DNA of 37,214 nt, from NCBI GenBank assembly GCA_903927745.1, contig CAIYOH010000076.1, positions 1 through 37,214 of the forward strand. Reading direction: 5' to 3'. The position numbers and the translations under genes were made by a program. Below are positions 9,236 through 18,505 of this stretch, piece after piece. This DNA is from an uncultured Mycobacteriaceae bacterium. Lineage in GTDB: Bacteria > Actinomycetota > Actinomycetes > Mycobacteriales > Mycobacteriaceae. The notes beneath the pieces are model-generated. The model had not been told where the DNA came from. It saw only the letters and a program-made list of their open reading frames with translations, and searched no databases. Positions within the stretch are counted from its first letter, which is position 1; the number at the start of each line of letters is the position of its first letter.

Positions 9236-12200
9236 TTACGCTTTCCTCGACGCCGTCGCGCCCTCTTTGGGTGCCAGCTTGTCGACCAGGTGGTCAGCCA
9301 GGCCCCGGACGGTCGTGATGTCGGCGGAGGTGATCCGCACTCCGGTCTGCGCCTCGATGTGCGTCCGTAATTCCAGGTTACCTAAAGAATCCAGTCCGTA
9401 CTCGGATAATGGATGATCTGCGTCGATATTGCGGCGCAGGATCAGGCCGATCTGCTCGGAGAGCAGACGACGCAGCCGGCTGGGCCATTCGTCGAACGGC
9501 AGGTCGGCCAGTTCGGCGCGCAACTTGCCCGAGCCGGACCGCTTTTCTCCCGCGGACTTGAACATCTCCAGGAACTTGCTGCGTTCCGCGAAGGACGCGA
9601 TCCACGGCGTCCCGACGAGCGGGGTGTAGCCCGTGTACGCGCGGTCGTGGCGCAGCAGCGCTTCGAACGCGTAGGCGCCCTCCTCGGGGGTGATCGCCAT
9701 GCCGATTCCCTCGGCGAACCCGGCGCCGCGGCCGATCTCGCTCCAGGCGCCCCACGCGATCGAGGTGGCCGGCAGGCCCTGCGCACGCCGCCAATGGGTG
9801 AAGGAGTCCAGCCAGCCGTTGGCCGCCGCATAGGCGCCCTGCCCGGGCGAACCCAGCAGGGCCGCCGCCGAGGAGAAGGAGCAGAACCAGTCGAGTTCCG
9901 CGGAGGCGGTGGCCCGGTGCAGGTTCCACGCGCCGTGCACCTTCGGAGTCCAGTCGCGGTCGATGAGTTCGTCGGTGATGTTGGTCAGCGTGGCGTCCTC
10001 CACCACCGCGGCGGCGTGCAGCACACCCCTCAGCGGAAGCCCCGTTGCGGTCGCCGTCGCCACCAACTTCCCGGCGGTGTCGGCGTCGGCGATGTCGCCG
10101 CACTGGACCAGCACGTCGGAGCCGATCGAACGGACGAGTTCGATGGTCTCCAGCGCCTTGCGGGTGGGCTGGGAGCGGGAGCTGAGCACGATCCGCCCGA
10201 CGCCGGCGCCGGCCATTTTCTCAGCCAGGAACAGCCCCAGGCCGCCCAGGCCGCCGGTGATGATGTAGGAGCCGTCGCGGCGGAACACCGGAACCTGCTC
10301 GGGCGGCAGCACCACGCTGCTGCGACCGGTGTGCGGGATGTCGAGGATGAGCTTGCCGGTGTGCTCGGCCGCGCTCATCACGCGGATCGCCGTGGCCGCC
10401 TCGGCCAGCGGGTAGTGCGTGCTCTCCGGCATCGGCAGCGTCCCGTCGGCGGTCAAGCGGTACACCGTAGCCAGGACCTCGCTGACCTCCGCCGGGTGAC
10501 TGACCGACATCAGGCCCAGGTCGACGCCCCAGAACGCCAGGTTGCGGCGGAACGGGAACAGGCCCATCTTGGTGTCGCCGTAGATGTCGCGCTTGCCGAT
10601 CTCGACGAAGCGACCGCCCAGCGCCAGCAGTTTGATACCGGCCAGCTGCGCGGCACCGGTTACCGAGTTGAGCACGATGTCGACGCCGTAGCCGCCGGTG
10701 TCGCTGCGGATCTGGTCGGCGAACTCGACGCTGCGCGAGTCGTAGACATGCTCAATACCCATGTCCCGCAACAACTGCCGGCGCTTCTTGCTGCCGGCGG
10801 TGGCGTAGATCTCGGCGCCAGCCGCGCGGGCGATCGCGATCGCGGCCTGGCCGACACCGCCTGTCCCGGAGTGGATCAGCACCTTGTCGCCGGCCTTGAT
10901 GCGGGCCAGGTCGGTCAGCCCGTACCAGGCGGTGGCGTGCGCGGTGGTCACCGCCGCGGCCTGCGCCTCGGTCAGCCCCTCCGGAATGGCGGTCGCCAGG
11001 CGGGCGTCGCAGAGGACATAGGTGGCCCAGCAGCCGTAGGGCGACATGCCGCCGACGCGGTCGCCGACGTTGTGGTTGGTGACGTCGGGTCCGACGGCCG
11101 TCACCACACCGGCGAAGTCGGTCCCCAGCTTCGGGAGAATCCCATCGAGGCTCTGGTAGCGGCCGAATGCGTTGAGGACGTCGGCGAAGTTGATGCTCGA
11201 CGCCGTCACCGCGACCTCGATCTCGCCCGGACCCGGCGGAACGCGGTCGAACGCGGCGAACTCCATCGTCTGCAGGTCGCCGGGTGCGCGGATCTGCATG
11301 CGCATGCCGTCGCCGTCGTGCGCCACGACCGTCGTCCGGCGCTCCTCGGGCCGCAGGGGGGAGGGACATAGGCGCGCGGTGTACCAGTCGTCGTTGCGCC
11401 AGGCAGTCTCGTCCTCGTCCGTACCGGCCAACAGCAGCTGTCGTACCACCTGCTCGGCGCTGGTCTGGCCGTCGACGTCGATGTGGGTGGTGTGCAGGTG
11501 CGGGTGCTCGGCGCCGATGACGCGCAGCAGCCCGCGCAGGCCGCCCTGCTCCAGGTTGGGCAGGTCCTCGGGCAGCACCGGCTGCGCGCCGCTGGTGACG
11601 ACGTACAGCCGCGGCGCCTCGCCCTCGATCTCCGGGAGCTCACGGGCGATGCGCACCAGGTGGCGGACGAACTGTCCGCCCAGGGAGGGCGACTTCTCGT
11701 CGGGGCTGTCGCTCTTCGGCGCGGTGAGCACCACCACGCCGGAGAATCCGCCGCGGGCGATCAGGTCGTGCAGCGTGCCGGCCATGGCCTTGTGGTCCGC
11801 ATCGTGCGGCCAGGACAGCGTCGTGGAGTCGGCTTCGTGCAGCGCGAGCGCCTCGGCGTAAGCCGTCGCCGCCGCATCGGCCTCAACGGAGGTGCTGATC
11901 AGGAGCCAGGAACCGGGCTCGGTGGTCGCCACCTCGGGGAGTTGGCGTTGCTGCCACTCGATGGTCAGCAGGCGTTCGTTCATCACTCGGGCCCGCTCGC
12001 CGCTCGGCGAGGCGCCGCTGCCCATGTGCAACCCGTGCACGGCCAGCAGCACGTTGCCCTGCTTGTCCAGGATGTCCAGGTCGGCCTCGACGGCGCCGCC
12101 GGTCGCCGCGGTCACCCGCGAGTAGCAGTAGCGGGCCGCCTGGAGCGGGCCATAGGTCCGCAGCTCGCGAACGCCCAGCGGCAACAGCAGGCCACCGAGG

Positions 12201-15200
12201 CTGGCGTTGGCGACGCTGGGGTGCGCGGCCACCGACTGGAAGCACGCGTCCAGCAGCGCCGGGTGGATCCCGTAGCTGGTCTGCTGTGTGCGGATGACGC
12301 TGGGCAGCCCGATCTCGGCAACCACCGAGGTGCCGGTCTCCTCAGCGGTGTGCGCGCCGGACAGGCCCGAGAACGCCGGCCCGTACTGGATCCCGCACAG
12401 GTCCATGGCGTCGCGCAGATCCGAGCCCTCGATGCGGCTCGGGTGCTGGTCCAGCAACGTGTCGATGTCGAGGGGGGCTGGCGGGGTCTCGTCCCCCGGC
12501 TCGAGGGTGCGCAGCACCGCCGACGCGCGGCGTGCCTGCACCCCGTCCTCGTTGGTCTCCACCGTGAACGTGAGGGTGCCCGGCACCTCCTCGGTGGCGG
12601 TCAGGCTGATCTGGGTCTCGTCGTCCAGCAGCAGCATCTGCTCGAAGCGGACGTCGCGGACCGCGGAGGCCTCGCCGAATACGGCGCGGGCGGCGCTCAG
12701 CGCCATCTCGCAGTAGGCGGCCCCAGGAAGGGTGGCGGTGCCGTGGACCTGGTGATCGGCCAGCCAGGGCAGCGTCGCGGTCCCGATGTCGGCCTGCCAG
12801 ACGTGGCGTTCGGGCTCCTCGGGCAGCCGCACGTGTTGACCCATCAACGGGTGCACCACGACGCTGGCGCGCAGCGCGCCCGAGCTGTGGCCCTCGCGGC
12901 TGAGCAGCAGGCTGCGGTGCGTCCACGACGCCAGCGGGGCGTCGACGAGGTGGCCGGTGGGGTAGAGCACGGAGAAGTCGACCGTGGCACCGGTGCTGAA
13001 CAGGTCGCCCATGAAGCCGAGCAGCCCGTCGGGCATCGGCTGCTCGCGCCGCATGGAGGCCAGCGCCGCGACTGTCATGTCGAGGCTGCGGGCGGTCTGG
13101 TCGACGGCGTGAGTCAACAGCGGGTGCGGCGACAGCTCGCCGAACACGCGGAAGCCGTCCTCCAACGCCGCCTGCACCGCGGCCGAGAAGCGAACCGTGT
13201 GGCGCAGGTTGTCGACCCAGTAGTTGGCGTCGCAGTAGGGCTCCTCGCGCGGGTCGAAGGCGGTGGCCGAGTAGTACGGAACCTCCGGGCTCAGCGGCTC
13301 GATCTCGGCCAGCACGTCGTAGAGCTCGTCGAGGATCGGATCGACCTGCGGGGAGTGCGAGGCCACGTCGACGGCCACCTCGCGGGCCATCACGTCGCGC
13401 TGCTCCCACGTCGCGACGAGTTCGCGGACCGTGTCGGTGGCGCCGCCGATCACGGTGGACTCCGGAGACGCCACCACCGCCACCACGGCGTCGTCGATAC
13501 CGCGGGCCATCAGCTCCGAAAGAACTTGCTGCGCCGGCAGTTCCACCGATGCCATCGCACCGGAGCCGGCGATTTTGGTCATCAGCTTCGAGCGACGGCA
13601 GATGACGCGCACCCCGTCCTCGAGAGACAGGGCGCCGGCGACCACCGCTGCCGCGGCCTCGCCCATCGAGTGGCCGATGACAGCGCCCGGCGCAACGCCG
13701 TGGGACGTCATGGTGGCTGCCAGCGCCACCTGCATCGCAAAAATGGTCGGCTGCACTCGATCGATACCGGTCACTGTCTCGGGCGCAGTGAGCGCCTCGG
13801 TCACCGAGAAGCCGGATTCCGCGGCGATCAGCGGCTCGATGCGGGCGATGGTCGCTGCGAACTCGGGCTCGCCGGTCAGCAGATCTGCGCCCATCGCGGC
13901 CCATTGCGAGCCCTGGCCGGAGAACACCCAGACCGGGCCGCGCTCCTCCTGGCCCACCACGTCCTGGAAGATGGCGTCGCCACTGGCGACCGCGCGCAGC
14001 GACTCCACCAGCTCGGCGTCGTTAGCGGCCAGCACGGTCGTCCGCACCGACCGGTGTCCACGCCGGCGAGCCAGCGTGTAGGCGAGGTCCGGCGTCGCCA
14101 GCTGCGACCCCTGTGTCTGCACCCAATTCGCCAGGCGCTCGGCGGTGTCTTGCAAGCCCTCGACCGACGACGACGACAGCGGGAACAGCATCTTGCCGGC
14201 CCGGGTCGGCAAGATGGCCGAGCCGTTGCGGCCCTCGGCCTCGGGGGCCTGCTCGACGATCGCGTGCACGTTGGTACCTGAGATGCCGTACGCCGACACC
14301 GCCGCGCGCCGGGGCTGGCCGTCTTCCAGTGGCCACGGCGTGGTCTCCTGCGGGATGACGAGGCCGGTCTCGATTCGGGCCATCTCTTCGGGCAGCGCCT
14401 CGAAATGGAGGTTCTTGGGGACGACGCCATGGTGGACCGACAGGATCGCCTTCATCATGCCGATGGCCCCGGCGGCGGCCTGGGTGTGTCCGAAGTTGGT
14501 CTTGGAGGCGCCGAGCACGCACGGGTTGCCCCTGCCGTACACCTCTGCAGTGCTCGCGTATTCGATCGGGTCGCCGACGGACGTGCCGGTGCCGTGCGCC
14601 TCGACCATCCCGACGGTGCTGGCGTCAACGCCGGCCGCAGCGAGCGCCGCGCGGTACACCGCGGACTGCGCCTCACCCGAGGGCATGGCGATGTTCATCG
14701 TGTGGCCGTCCTGATTTGCGGCCGTGGCGCGGATCACGCCCAGGATCCGGTCGCCGTCGCGCTTCGCGTCCGACAATCGCTTGAGCAGCAGCACCACGCA
14801 GCCCTCGCCGGAGACGAAACCGTCGGCCTTGACGTCGAACGCATGACAGTGTCCGGTGCCCGACAGCATGCCCCCCGCTGAGGCGGAGGCCGACCTGCGC
14901 GGCTCCATCATCACATTGACGCCGCCGGCGAACGCCAGCTCGCTCTCGCCGTCGTTCAGGCTGCGGCAGGCCTGATGGATGGCGTACAGGCCCGACGAGC
15001 ATGCGGTGTCGACGGTGGACGCGGGGCCGTGCAGTCCGAGCGCGTAGGACACCCGCCCGGACGCCATGCAGGAGATCGTGCCGGGGTTGCCGTACGGCCC
15101 ATCGAAGGCATCGGTGGCGGCGTGGACGAACTGGTAGTCGCCGTAGTTCAGCCCGATGAAGACGCCGGTCTGCTTGTCGATCGTGTCCTTGGTGAGGCCG

Positions 15201-15529
15201 GCGTGTTCCATAGCCTCCCAGGAGGTTTCCATGAGCAACCGGTGCTGGGGGTCCATCGCCGTGGCTTCTTTTTCGGTGATGCCGAAGAACTCGGGGTCGA
15301 AGTCGCCCACGTTGTCCAGGAACGAGCCCCACTTGCAGACCGACCGCCCGGGGACGCCCGGCTCGGGGTCGTAGTAGTAGTCGACGTCCCAGCGGTCGCT
15401 GGGCACTTCCTCGACGAAGTCGTCCCCGCGTAGCAACGCCTCCCAGAACTGGTCCGGGGAGCCGATGCCCCCAGGCAGCCGACATGCCATGCCGATGACG
15501 GCTACCGGCGTCACTCCTGGCCTGTCCAC
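9236..15529 (-). CDS. pks5: Mas/Pks5-like iterative type I polyketide synthase (KS-AT-DH-ER-KR-ACP)
   Basis: 2097 aa, GTG start with upstream aggaag; [75 protein letters not shown]. Confidence 0.93.
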   Translation of the reverse strand: MDRPGVTPVAVIGMACRLPGGIGSPDQFWEALLRGDDFVEEVPSDRWDVDYYYDPEPGVPGRSVCKWGSFLDNVGDFDPEFFGITEKEATAMDPQHRLLMETSWEAMEHAGLTKDTIDKQTGVFIGLNYGDYQFVHAATDAFDGPYGNPGTISCMASGRVSYALGLHGPASTVDTACSSGLYAIHQACRSLNDGESELAFAGGVNVMMEPRRSASASAGGMLSGTGHCHAFDVKADGFVSGEGCVVLLLKRLSDAKRDGDRILGVIRATAANQDGHTMNIAMPSGEAQSAVYRAALAAAGVDASTVGMVEAHGTGTSVGDPIEYASTAEVYGRGNPCVLGASKTNFGHTQAAAGAIGMMKAILSVHHGVVPKNLHFEALPEEMARIETGLVIPQETTPWPLEDGQPRRAAVSAYGISGTNVHAIVEQAPEAEGRNGSAILPTRAGKMLFPLSSSSVEGLQDTAERLANWVQTQGSQLATPDLAYTLARRRGHRSVRTTVLAANDAELVESLRAVASGDAIFQDVVGQEERGPVWVFSGQGSQWAAMGADLLTGEPEFAATIARIEPLIAAESGFSVTEALTAPETVTGIDRVQPTIFAMQVALAATMTSHGVAPGAVIGHSMGEAAAAVVAGALSLEDGVRVICRRSKLMTKIAGSGAMASVELPAQQVLSELMARGIDDAVVAVVASPESTVIGGATDTVRELVATWEQRDVMAREVAVDVASHSPQVDPILDELYDVLAEIEPLSPEVPYYSATAFDPREEPYCDANYWVDNLRHTVRFSAAVQAALEDGFRVFGELSPHPLLTHAVDQTARSLDMTVAALASMRREQPMPDGLLGFMGDLFSTGATVDFSVLYPTGHLVDAPLASWTHRSLLLSREGHSSGALRASVVVHPLMGQHVRLPEEPERHVWQADIGTATLPWLADHQVHGTATLPGAAYCEMALSAARAVFGEASAVRDVRFEQMLLLDDETQISLTATEEVPGTLTFTVETNEDGVQARRASAVLRTLEPGDETPPAPLDIDTLLDQHPSRIEGSDLRDAMDLCGIQYGPAFSGLSGAHTAEETGTSVVAEIGLPSVIRTQQTSYGIHPALLDACFQSVAAHPSVANASLGGLLLPLGVRELRTYGPLQAARYCYSRVTAATGGAVEADLDILDKQGNVLLAVHGLHMGSGASPSGERARVMNERLLTIEWQQRQLPEVATTEPGSWLLISTSVEADAAATAYAEALALHEADSTTLSWPHDADHKAMAGTLHDLIARGGFSGVVVLTAPKSDSPDEKSPSLGGQFVRHLVRIARELPEIEGEAPRLYVVTSGAQPVLPEDLPNLEQGGLRGLLRVIGAEHPHLHTTHIDVDGQTSAEQVVRQLLLAGTDEDETAWRNDDWYTARLCPSPLRPEERRTTVVAHDGDGMRMQIRAPGDLQTMEFAAFDRVPPGPGEIEVAVTASSINFADVLNAFGRYQSLDGILPKLGTDFAGVVTAVGPDVTNHNVGDRVGGMSPYGCWATYVLCDARLATAIPEGLTEAQAAAVTTAHATAWYGLTDLARIKAGDKVLIHSGTGGVGQAAIAIARAAGAEIYATAGSKKRRQLLRDMGIEHVYDSRSVEFADQIRSDTGGYGVDIVLNSVTGAAQLAGIKLLALGGRFVEIGKRDIYGDTKMGLFPFRRNLAFWGVDLGLMSVSHPAEVSEVLATVYRLTADGTLPMPESTHYPLAEAATAIRVMSAAEHTGKLILDIPHTGRSSVVLPPEQVPVFRRDGSYIITGGLGGLGLFLAEKMAGAGVGRIVLSSRSQPTRKALETIELVRSIGSDVLVQCGDIADADTAGKLVATATATGLPLRGVLHAAAVVEDATLTNITDELIDRDWTPKVHGAWNLHRATASAELDWFCSFSSAAALLGSPGQGAYAAANGWLDSFTHWRRAQGLPATSIAWGAWSEIGRGAGFAEGIGMAITPEEGAYAFEALLRHDRAYTGYTPLVGTPWIASFAERSKFLEMFKSAGEKRSGSGKLRAELADLPFDEWPSRLRRLLSEQIGLILRRNIDADHPLSEYGLDSLGNLELRTHIEAQTGVRITSADITTVRGLADHLVDKLAPKEGATASRKA

Positions 15530-16273
15530 GTGGCGTTCACCTCTTCCTGCCTGCGCTACTTGTTCCTATCACCATGGCGCGCTCCACATACGAGCTTTGA
15601 AAAAATCAGTGCCGGGTTTTTTCCGGTCCGACGGTGTTTGCCGTCTCACTGCTGAGTACCGTTCACATCGCTCGCAAAAATCGCGCCCCGCGTCGACCTC
15701 GACTTTCGCGCCAGGTATTCCTGGCGGCGCGGCGAGTTACCCTCACGTGCTGGGAAAAATTCATCATTTCCTGTCTTGAAAATTAGCATGACGTCTGGGT
15801 CTCCACCGGCACCAAAAGTGTGACCCAACCGACAGCCATCCCGGCCCTTCGTGACCACCTTGATACGGCGATGTTATCGCCGCAGCTAGGTACGCCGCCT
15901 GACTAGAGGTCTTGTGCGCCAACGGTGTCCGTGATTTTCGCTCTGAGCAGAGCGATCCCGTCACACCGGGGTCTCCGGGTGGTCACCGTGCGGTCACGGT
16001 GTGCCCTGCGGGCCGTCTTTCGGGCCATGACTGCGGGCACGGTGATCGCTTGGTCGGTGACACAAAGAATAAGCGTTTCGGCCGGGCGCAGAATACCTGG
16101 TAGGCAAAGTGAGAGAGCGCATTTCCAATCGGCGTGTCAACATTGCCGGAATTCGTGCCGCAACGGCTTATGACGGCCATCACACACCGCGGCGAAGCGC
16201 GCTCTCGCCTCACTCGCCCCGCCGCGATCGAACGGCATTGACTTCGCAATCGGCCGCTCCTAGCGTCGTGCCC

Positions 16274-17398
16274 ATGCATACCCGTGTGGCCGACATGCTC
16301 GGCGTTGAGTTCCCCATCTGCGCGTTCAGTCACTGCCGGGACGTTGTCGCCGCGGTGACCAACGCTGGCGGACTCGGGGTGCTGGGCGCGGTCGCCCACA
16401 GCCCCAAGCGGCTGGAGAGCGAGCTCACCTGGATCGAGGAGAGAACCGGCGGCAAGCCATACGGGGTCGATCTGCTGCTGCCGCCGAAGTACGTCGGCGC
16501 CGAGCAGGGCGGGATCGACGCGAATCAGGCGCGCGACCTGCTGCCCGAGGAACACCGCGCGTTCGTTGACGACCTCCTGGTCCGCTACGGAGTCCCGGCA
16601 CCGGTCGAACAGTCGCGGCAGGTGTCCGGGGGGCTCAACGTCTCGCCCAAGGGCTACGAGCCGCTGCTGGAGGTGGCCTTCGCCCACGACATCCGGCTGA
16701 TTGCGAGCGCACTGGGGCCGCCCCCGGCCGACCTCGTCGAGCGTGCCCACTCCCGGGGCGTCCTGGTGGCGGCCCTGGCCGGCACCACGCGGCACGCACA
16801 GCGGCATGCGGCGGCCGGCGTCGACCTGATCGTCGCGCAGGGCACCGAGGCCGGCGGACACACCGGCGAGGTGTCGACCATGGTTCTGGTGCCGGAGGTG
16901 GTCGACGCGGTCGCGCCGATCCCCGTCCTGGCCGCGGGCGGGATTGCCCGCGGTCGCCAGATCGCTGCGGCGCTGGCGTTGGGCGCCGAGGGCGTGTGGT
17001 GCGGGTCGGTGTGGCTGACCACCGACGAGGCCGAAACGGTTCCCGCCGTGAAGCAGAAGTTCCTGGCCGCGGGCTCGTCGGACACCGTGCGGTCGCGGTC
17101 GCTGACGGGCAAGCCCGCGCGGATGCTGCGTACGTCCTGGACCGACGAGTGGGAGCGGCAGGACACCCCGGCCCCGTTGGGGATGCCGCTGCAGAGCGCG
17201 TTGGTCGCCGAGTCGCAGCAGCGCATCAACCAGGCGGCCGCTCAGGATGGGGGCGCGGCCCGCGACCTGGCGACCTACTTCGTCGGGCAGGTGGTTGGCT
17301 CGCTCGACCGGATCCGCCCGACGCGCGCGGTGGTGCTCGACATGGTCGAGGAGTTCATCGACACCATCGGCAGGCTCGAGGGCCTGGTCGAACGGTGA
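16274..17398 (+). CDS. Nitronate monooxygenase / 2-nitropropane dioxygenase-like flavoprotein (Rv1533-like)
   Basis: MHTRVADMLGVEFPICAFSHCRDVVAAVTNAGGLGVLGAVA...GTEAGGHTGEV...VLAAGGIARGRQIAAALALGAEGVWCGSVWL. Start set at ATG 16274. Confidence 0.9.
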   Translation: MHTRVADMLGVEFPICAFSHCRDVVAAVTNAGGLGVLGAVAHSPKRLESELTWIEERTGGKPYGVDLLLPPKYVGAEQGGIDANQARDLLPEEHRAFVDDLLVRYGVPAPVEQSRQVSGGLNVSPKGYEPLLEVAFAHDIRLIASALGPPPADLVERAHSRGVLVAALAGTTRHAQRHAAAGVDLIVAQGTEAGGHTGEVSTMVLVPEVVDAVAPIPVLAAGGIARGRQIAAALALGAEGVWCGSVWLTTDEAETVPAVKQKFLAAGSSDTVRSRSLTGKPARMLRTSWTDEWERQDTPAPLGMPLQSALVAESQQRINQAAAQDGGAARDLATYFVGQVVGSLDRIRPTRAVVLDMVEEFIDTIGRLEGLVER

Positions 17399-17480
17399 GG
17401 AATCTGTAAAAATCAGGAAACATCGGCCCCGAGTGTTTGACCATGTCGGACCTCTGAGGCATCATCAGTGGTGCAAGCAC

Positions 17481-17635
17481 CTCGCTAGGTGAGGCGTCCA
17501 CACGAATACAGGCCACTGACCCCGAACGTCGAAAGACGCCCCGGGTCAGGACAGCTCCTCCCGGATTAAGGGTTGAGCCCAGGTGGCTTCCGGACAACCG
17601 GACACGTCGTGTGGTGCCGAAGCTCTGACGAGAGG
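17481..17635 (+). ncRNA. M-box (ykoK) Mg2+-sensing riboswitch
   Basis: Conserved blocks ctcGCTAGGTGAGGC..CC...ACGAATACAGGCCACTGACCC..GAACGTCGAAAGACG..GGGTCAggacagc...CCGAAGCTCTGACGAGAG. Lies upstream of an Rv1535-like ORF, where an M-box is known in M. tuberculosis. Confidence 0.87.
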
Positions 17636-17663
17636 GGTGCGGTGATCCGGCATTCGCCGGCAG

Positions 17664-17722
17664 CCTCCCCCGTGCGCATGCAGATTGCGTGCGGTACCGC
17701 ACGCGTGTGGCTGTGAGGGAGG
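17664..17722 (+). promoter_or_regulatory. Candidate M-box expression-platform structure (CCTCCC...GGGAGG enclosing the palindrome GCGTGCGGTACCGCACGC)
   Basis: Perfect 18-bp palindrome at 17687-17704, flanked by complementary CCTCCC (17664-17669) and GGGAGG (17717-17722). Confidence 0.45.
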
Positions 17723-17913
17723 TGAGGGACCATGAGTTCCAGCGATAGTCCGGACCGAAGTCCGAATCGTGTCTCGTCCCGATCCAGCCTCCGGCGCAAC
17801 ATTTTTCGCTGAGTTTTTGCGGAGTTGTGCAACGCTCTCGGATCGGAACCGCGATGGGACGGGACACGTCAATCCAGTCAGTCCGCGTTTCAACTTCCGT
17901 CTAGGAGACGATC

Positions 17914-18180
17914 ATGACCGCATTCCTGTACGACCCCGAAGTGACCGAAGTGGTGACCGCCCCTGCCGTCGGCTCCACTGTATTCCAAGCCCCCGCGTTG
18001 CGTGTGGTGCGCGACGGCGAGGTCGCGGCCCGGCCCGCTGCGGTCGCGCGCCGGATCGACATCAGGTCCTTCTTCGTGGGCGACCCGCTGCTCGACGGCG
18101 CGGCCCTCCTGCTGAGCATCCCGATTCGCCACCTGTACGCGGCGCTGTGGCGCGCTGGTGTGCTCGAGGTCCGGGCCTGA
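17914..18180 (+). CDS. Small hypothetical protein, Rv1535-like by position, M-box-controlled
   Basis: 88 aa; preceded by aggagacgatcATG; only plausible ORF downstream of the M-box. Confidence 0.75.
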   Translation: MTAFLYDPEVTEVVTAPAVGSTVFQAPALRVVRDGEVAARPAAVARRIDIRSFFVGDPLLDGAALLLSIPIRHLYAALWRAGVLEVRA

Positions 18181-18203
18181 GCATGCCGGACGGTGATCAC
18201 GCG

Positions 18204-18276
18204 CCACTCCAAGGGGCTACCCGGCCTCAGGCATGGACCTGAGCGTGGCCTGGGGCTAGGTGGCCCCTTGGAGTGG
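18204..18276 (+). terminator. Strong stem-loop between the M-box gene and ileS (candidate non-canonical terminator)
   Basis: CCACTCCAAGGGGCTACC (18204-18221) pairs over 18 bp (one G-U) with GGTGGCCCCTTGGAGTGG (18259-18276); nested CTCAGG/CCTGAG hairpin inside. No U-tract. Confidence 0.7.
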
Positions 18277-18301
18277 TCGCCGCCGCGTTTACGGCGTTCC
18301 G

Positions 18302-18307
18302 TAGAAT
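18302..18307 (+). promoter_or_regulatory. Candidate -10 element (TAGAAT) for the ileS leader
   Basis: cgTAGAATcaac immediately upstream of the T-box; matches the mycobacterial TANNNT -10; no convincing -35. Confidence 0.5.
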
Positions 18308-18317
18308 CAACCGAGCG

Positions 18318-18505
18318 GCGTCGATCCGGCCATCACCGGGGAGCCTTCGGAAGAACGGCCGGCACGGCTCAGTAGAACCGAACGGGTAGGCCCGTCACAG
18401 CCGTGAAAGAGCGGCCACGCGTCGGCGTGGCAAGCGGGGTGGTACCGCGGCGCTCGCGCAGATCGCGCGTCGTCGTCCCTGCCCAGAGACACTGGGGCGC
18501 AGGAG
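18318..18505 (+). ncRNA. ileS T-box leader (isoleucine, actinobacterial short Stem I / translational type)
   Basis: Specifier region gatccggccATCaccgggg (ATC at 18332-18334, Ile codon), T-box motif GGGGTGGTACCGCG at 18436-18449, SD-sequestering potential next to the aggag before ATG 18506. Confidence 0.88.

Noticed and set aside
11483-14281. 932-aa plus-strand ORF opposite pks5
   Set aside because: Antisense shadow ORF produced by GC3-rich codons of pks5; low-complexity Arg/Gly/His-rich protein with no recognisable domain.
16109-16273. N-terminal extension of the nitronate-monooxygenase ORF
   Set aside because: Extension MRERISNRRVNIAGIRAATAYDG... is not protein-like and homologous proteins begin at MHTRVADMLG.
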